Source: Syntrophaceae bacterium (GTDB lineage Bacteria > Desulfobacterota > Syntrophorhabdia > Syntrophorhabdales > WCHB1-27). Taken from it: a stretch of DNA of 6,612 bases. Location of the stretch: assembly GCA_003165115.1 (NCBI GenBank), contig PLSJ01000256.1, forward strand, positions 1-6,612, read 5' to 3'. The translations under genes were made by a program, and so were the position numbers. The notes beneath the pieces are model-generated. The model made no database searches and was not told the origin of the DNA. It was given only the letters and a program-made list of their open reading frames with translations. The first letter of the stretch is position 1. Every line of letters starts with the position of its first letter. Positions 5,761-6,612 of the stretch are shown one piece after another.

Positions 5761-6465
5761 TCAGGCCGGGTAGAACGGGCATTCGGCCTTCAGGCATTCC
5801 TTGTTCAGGTCATGGAACTCGCATTCCACCTTGCCGGGGCCCGCGTCCATTTCTACCAAGAACTCGTCTTTTACAAAGCGAAGGGCCTCCAGTATGGCGA
5901 GAAAGGAGTCCCTCTTGCAGCACCGGGGTCCGCCCGCCTGAGCGATGGCGCGAAGGCTGTCCGCGGTCATGAGGTTGGAGAGCCTCCATTCCTTCCGTGA
6001 CAGGGGCGTTGCATCCGTCATGAGGCTCATGAATATACCGGTGCCCACCGCGGCGCCGCAGTTGCCGTAAAAACCGCAGAAGCCCCCGAGGATCTTCTCT
6101 GCCCGCTGCCGGGCCTTCCTGATCTTTGCCTCCTTCTTCCCGGATTCGCCCTGCATGTTGTAGAAAGCGGAAAGCAGCACGGCGGGGACGAGGAAGTGAT
6201 GTTCGGGGCCGTGCATCTTGACACTGGGGCTTTTCATGAGGATGATGGCCATACGGAGCGGACTCGTCGAGGTGTTCGTTATCGTAAAGTGTTCGATGAG
6301 GTCGTTGGCGGACAGGGAATGGCACGTATCACAGACAAAGTGACCCTCCACGCATTTCGCCTGGGTGCTGAAAAGGCCGTGACAAAACACGCAAGGGAGT
6401 TCCTCGGGCCGGTCCATATAGCGCAGCTCCTTGCCGCAAAACGCACATCCGCTCCTGTGTTCCAT
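5761..6465 (-). CDS. cysteine-rich DUF5714-like protein of unknown function
   Basis: The 234-residue product has 14 cysteines. The N-terminal part looks like a double zinc-ribbon: Cys7-x2-Cys10 (CAFCGKEL), Cys25-x2-Cys28, Cys38, then GHFVCDTCH with His42, Cys45, Cys48 and His49. The central part has HGPEHHFLVPAVLL (85-98), a basic helix KIRKARQRAEKI, and the glycine/cysteine block GGFCGFYGNCGAAVGTGIF (Cys130, Cys136). Then come EWRLSNLMTADSL and GGPRCCKRDSF (Cys182-Cys183), and a final Cys215...Cys224-x4-Cys229. I recognise this as the DUF5714 family, found mostly in anaerobic bacteria and archaea and with no established function that I know of. Cysteines and the HGPEHH motif suggest a metal or iron-sulfur centre; that is inference. 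Start ATG 6465 is supported by GAGGAAA upstream and by a promoter at 6504-6532. No signal peptide or clear membrane segment. Confidence 0.8.
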   Translation of the reverse strand: MEHRSGCAFCGKELRYMDRPEELPCVFCHGLFSTQAKCVEGHFVCDTCHSLSANDLIEHFTITNTSTSPLRMAIILMKSPSVKMHGPEHHFLVPAVLLSAFYNMQGESGKKEAKIRKARQRAEKILGGFCGFYGNCGAAVGTGIFMSLMTDATPLSRKEWRLSNLMTADSLRAIAQAGGPRCCKRDSFLAILEALRFVKDEFLVEMDAGPGKVECEFHDLNKECLKAECPFYPA

Positions 6466-6503
6466 CGCTATTTCCTCATGTTTTGTCCGCAGGACCTAAG
6501 GAT

Positions 6504-6532
6504 ATTATCCACGCCACGCATTCTTGTGTCTA
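6504..6532 (-). promoter_or_regulatory. sigma70-type promoter for the DUF5714-like gene
   Basis: On the minus strand TAGACA (6527-6532) and GATAAT (6504-6509) each match consensus at 5/6 with a 17-base spacer, the best promoter in the window. Transcription would start near 6497, about 32 bases before the ATG at 6465, leaving room for the GAGGAAA ribosome site. The gene is thus probably transcribed alone, independent of the upstream tRNA. Confidence 0.55.
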
Positions 6533-6586
6533 TCGATAAAGGATTGGTGGGGAATGTCCGTCGTTTTTCGAAAGCCTTGATAAATA

Positions 6587-6612
6587 TGGTAGGCGCGAGG
6601 GGTGTTGAACCC
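6587..6612 (-). tRNA. 3' end of a tRNA gene (partial, runs off the window)
   Basis: Read on the minus strand the last 26 bases end a tRNA: GGG of the T-stem, T-loop TTCAACA, T-stem 3' strand CCCCT, acceptor 3' strand CGCGCCT, discriminator A and an encoded CCA. Bases 54-58 (TTCAA), the 53-61 G-C pair and the spacing from loop to CCA are all correct. The 5' acceptor strand should be AGGCGCG. Position 60 is A where a pyrimidine is usual. U70 is absent, so tRNA-Ala and tmRNA are unlikely. The anticodon is outside the window, so no amino acid is assigned. Confidence 0.75.

Noticed and set aside
6587..6612. tmRNA (ssrA) 3' end
   Set aside because: GGGTTCAAC resembles the tmRNA T-arm, but the acceptor lacks U70 for the G3-U70 identity pair and would begin with A rather than G.
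1..6612. CRISPR array, insertion sequence, phage or defence cassette
   Set aside because: No spaced direct repeats, transposase, integrase, nuclease or toxin-antitoxin motifs were seen on either strand.

Overview
The window is GC-rich bacterial DNA with densely packed genes on both strands. It reads as part of a chromosome of an anaerobic proteobacterium-like organism. My best guess is a Deltaproteobacteria/Desulfobacterota syntroph or sulfate reducer, based on general protein character only. Pointers are nickel-enzyme maturation genes (hypA, hypB), a UbiD-type decarboxylase of the kind anaerobic aromatic degraders carry in many copies, a Tat-exported OpgD-like glucan protein (proteobacterial envelope biology) and a cysteine-rich DUF5714-like protein seen mainly in anaerobes. 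No mobile element, integrase, phage gene or CRISPR array is visible.

Layout: (1) 1-578 (+) is the membrane C-terminus of an MgtA-type Mg2+ P-type ATPase, cut by the window edge. (2) 579-764 is a non-coding stretch with an unannotated 14-codon ORF behind a near-perfect Shine-Dalgarno, then an extended -10 promoter just before hypA. (3) 765-1739 (+) is hypA-hypB, the nickel insertion pair, in the same reading frame and separated by one TAG; the hypB start codon is doubtful. (4) 1789-3983 (-) holds ubiD followed by an ankyrin-repeat gene, probably one transcription unit, convergent with hypB. (5) 3984-4203 is a divergent intergenic region. (6) 4204-5748 (+) is an opgD/mdoG-family periplasmic glucan protein. 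(7) 5761-6465 (-) is a DUF5714-like 14-cysteine protein, convergent with opgD, with a good sigma70-type promoter. (8) 6587-6612 (-) is the 3' end of a tRNA gene running off the window.

The genes do not form one pathway. HypA and HypB work together on [NiFe]-hydrogenase (or other nickel enzyme) maturation, but hypCDEF and hydrogenase structural genes are absent here. UbiD lacks a neighbouring ubiX flavin prenyltransferase, and OpgD lacks the opgH glucan synthase. This looks like ordinary chromosomal mosaic rather than a dedicated new system. The most interesting points are the hypA-hypB junction, the tiny ORF upstream of hypA, the apparent loss of a metal-ligand histidine in UbiD, and the uncharacterised cysteine-rich protein.
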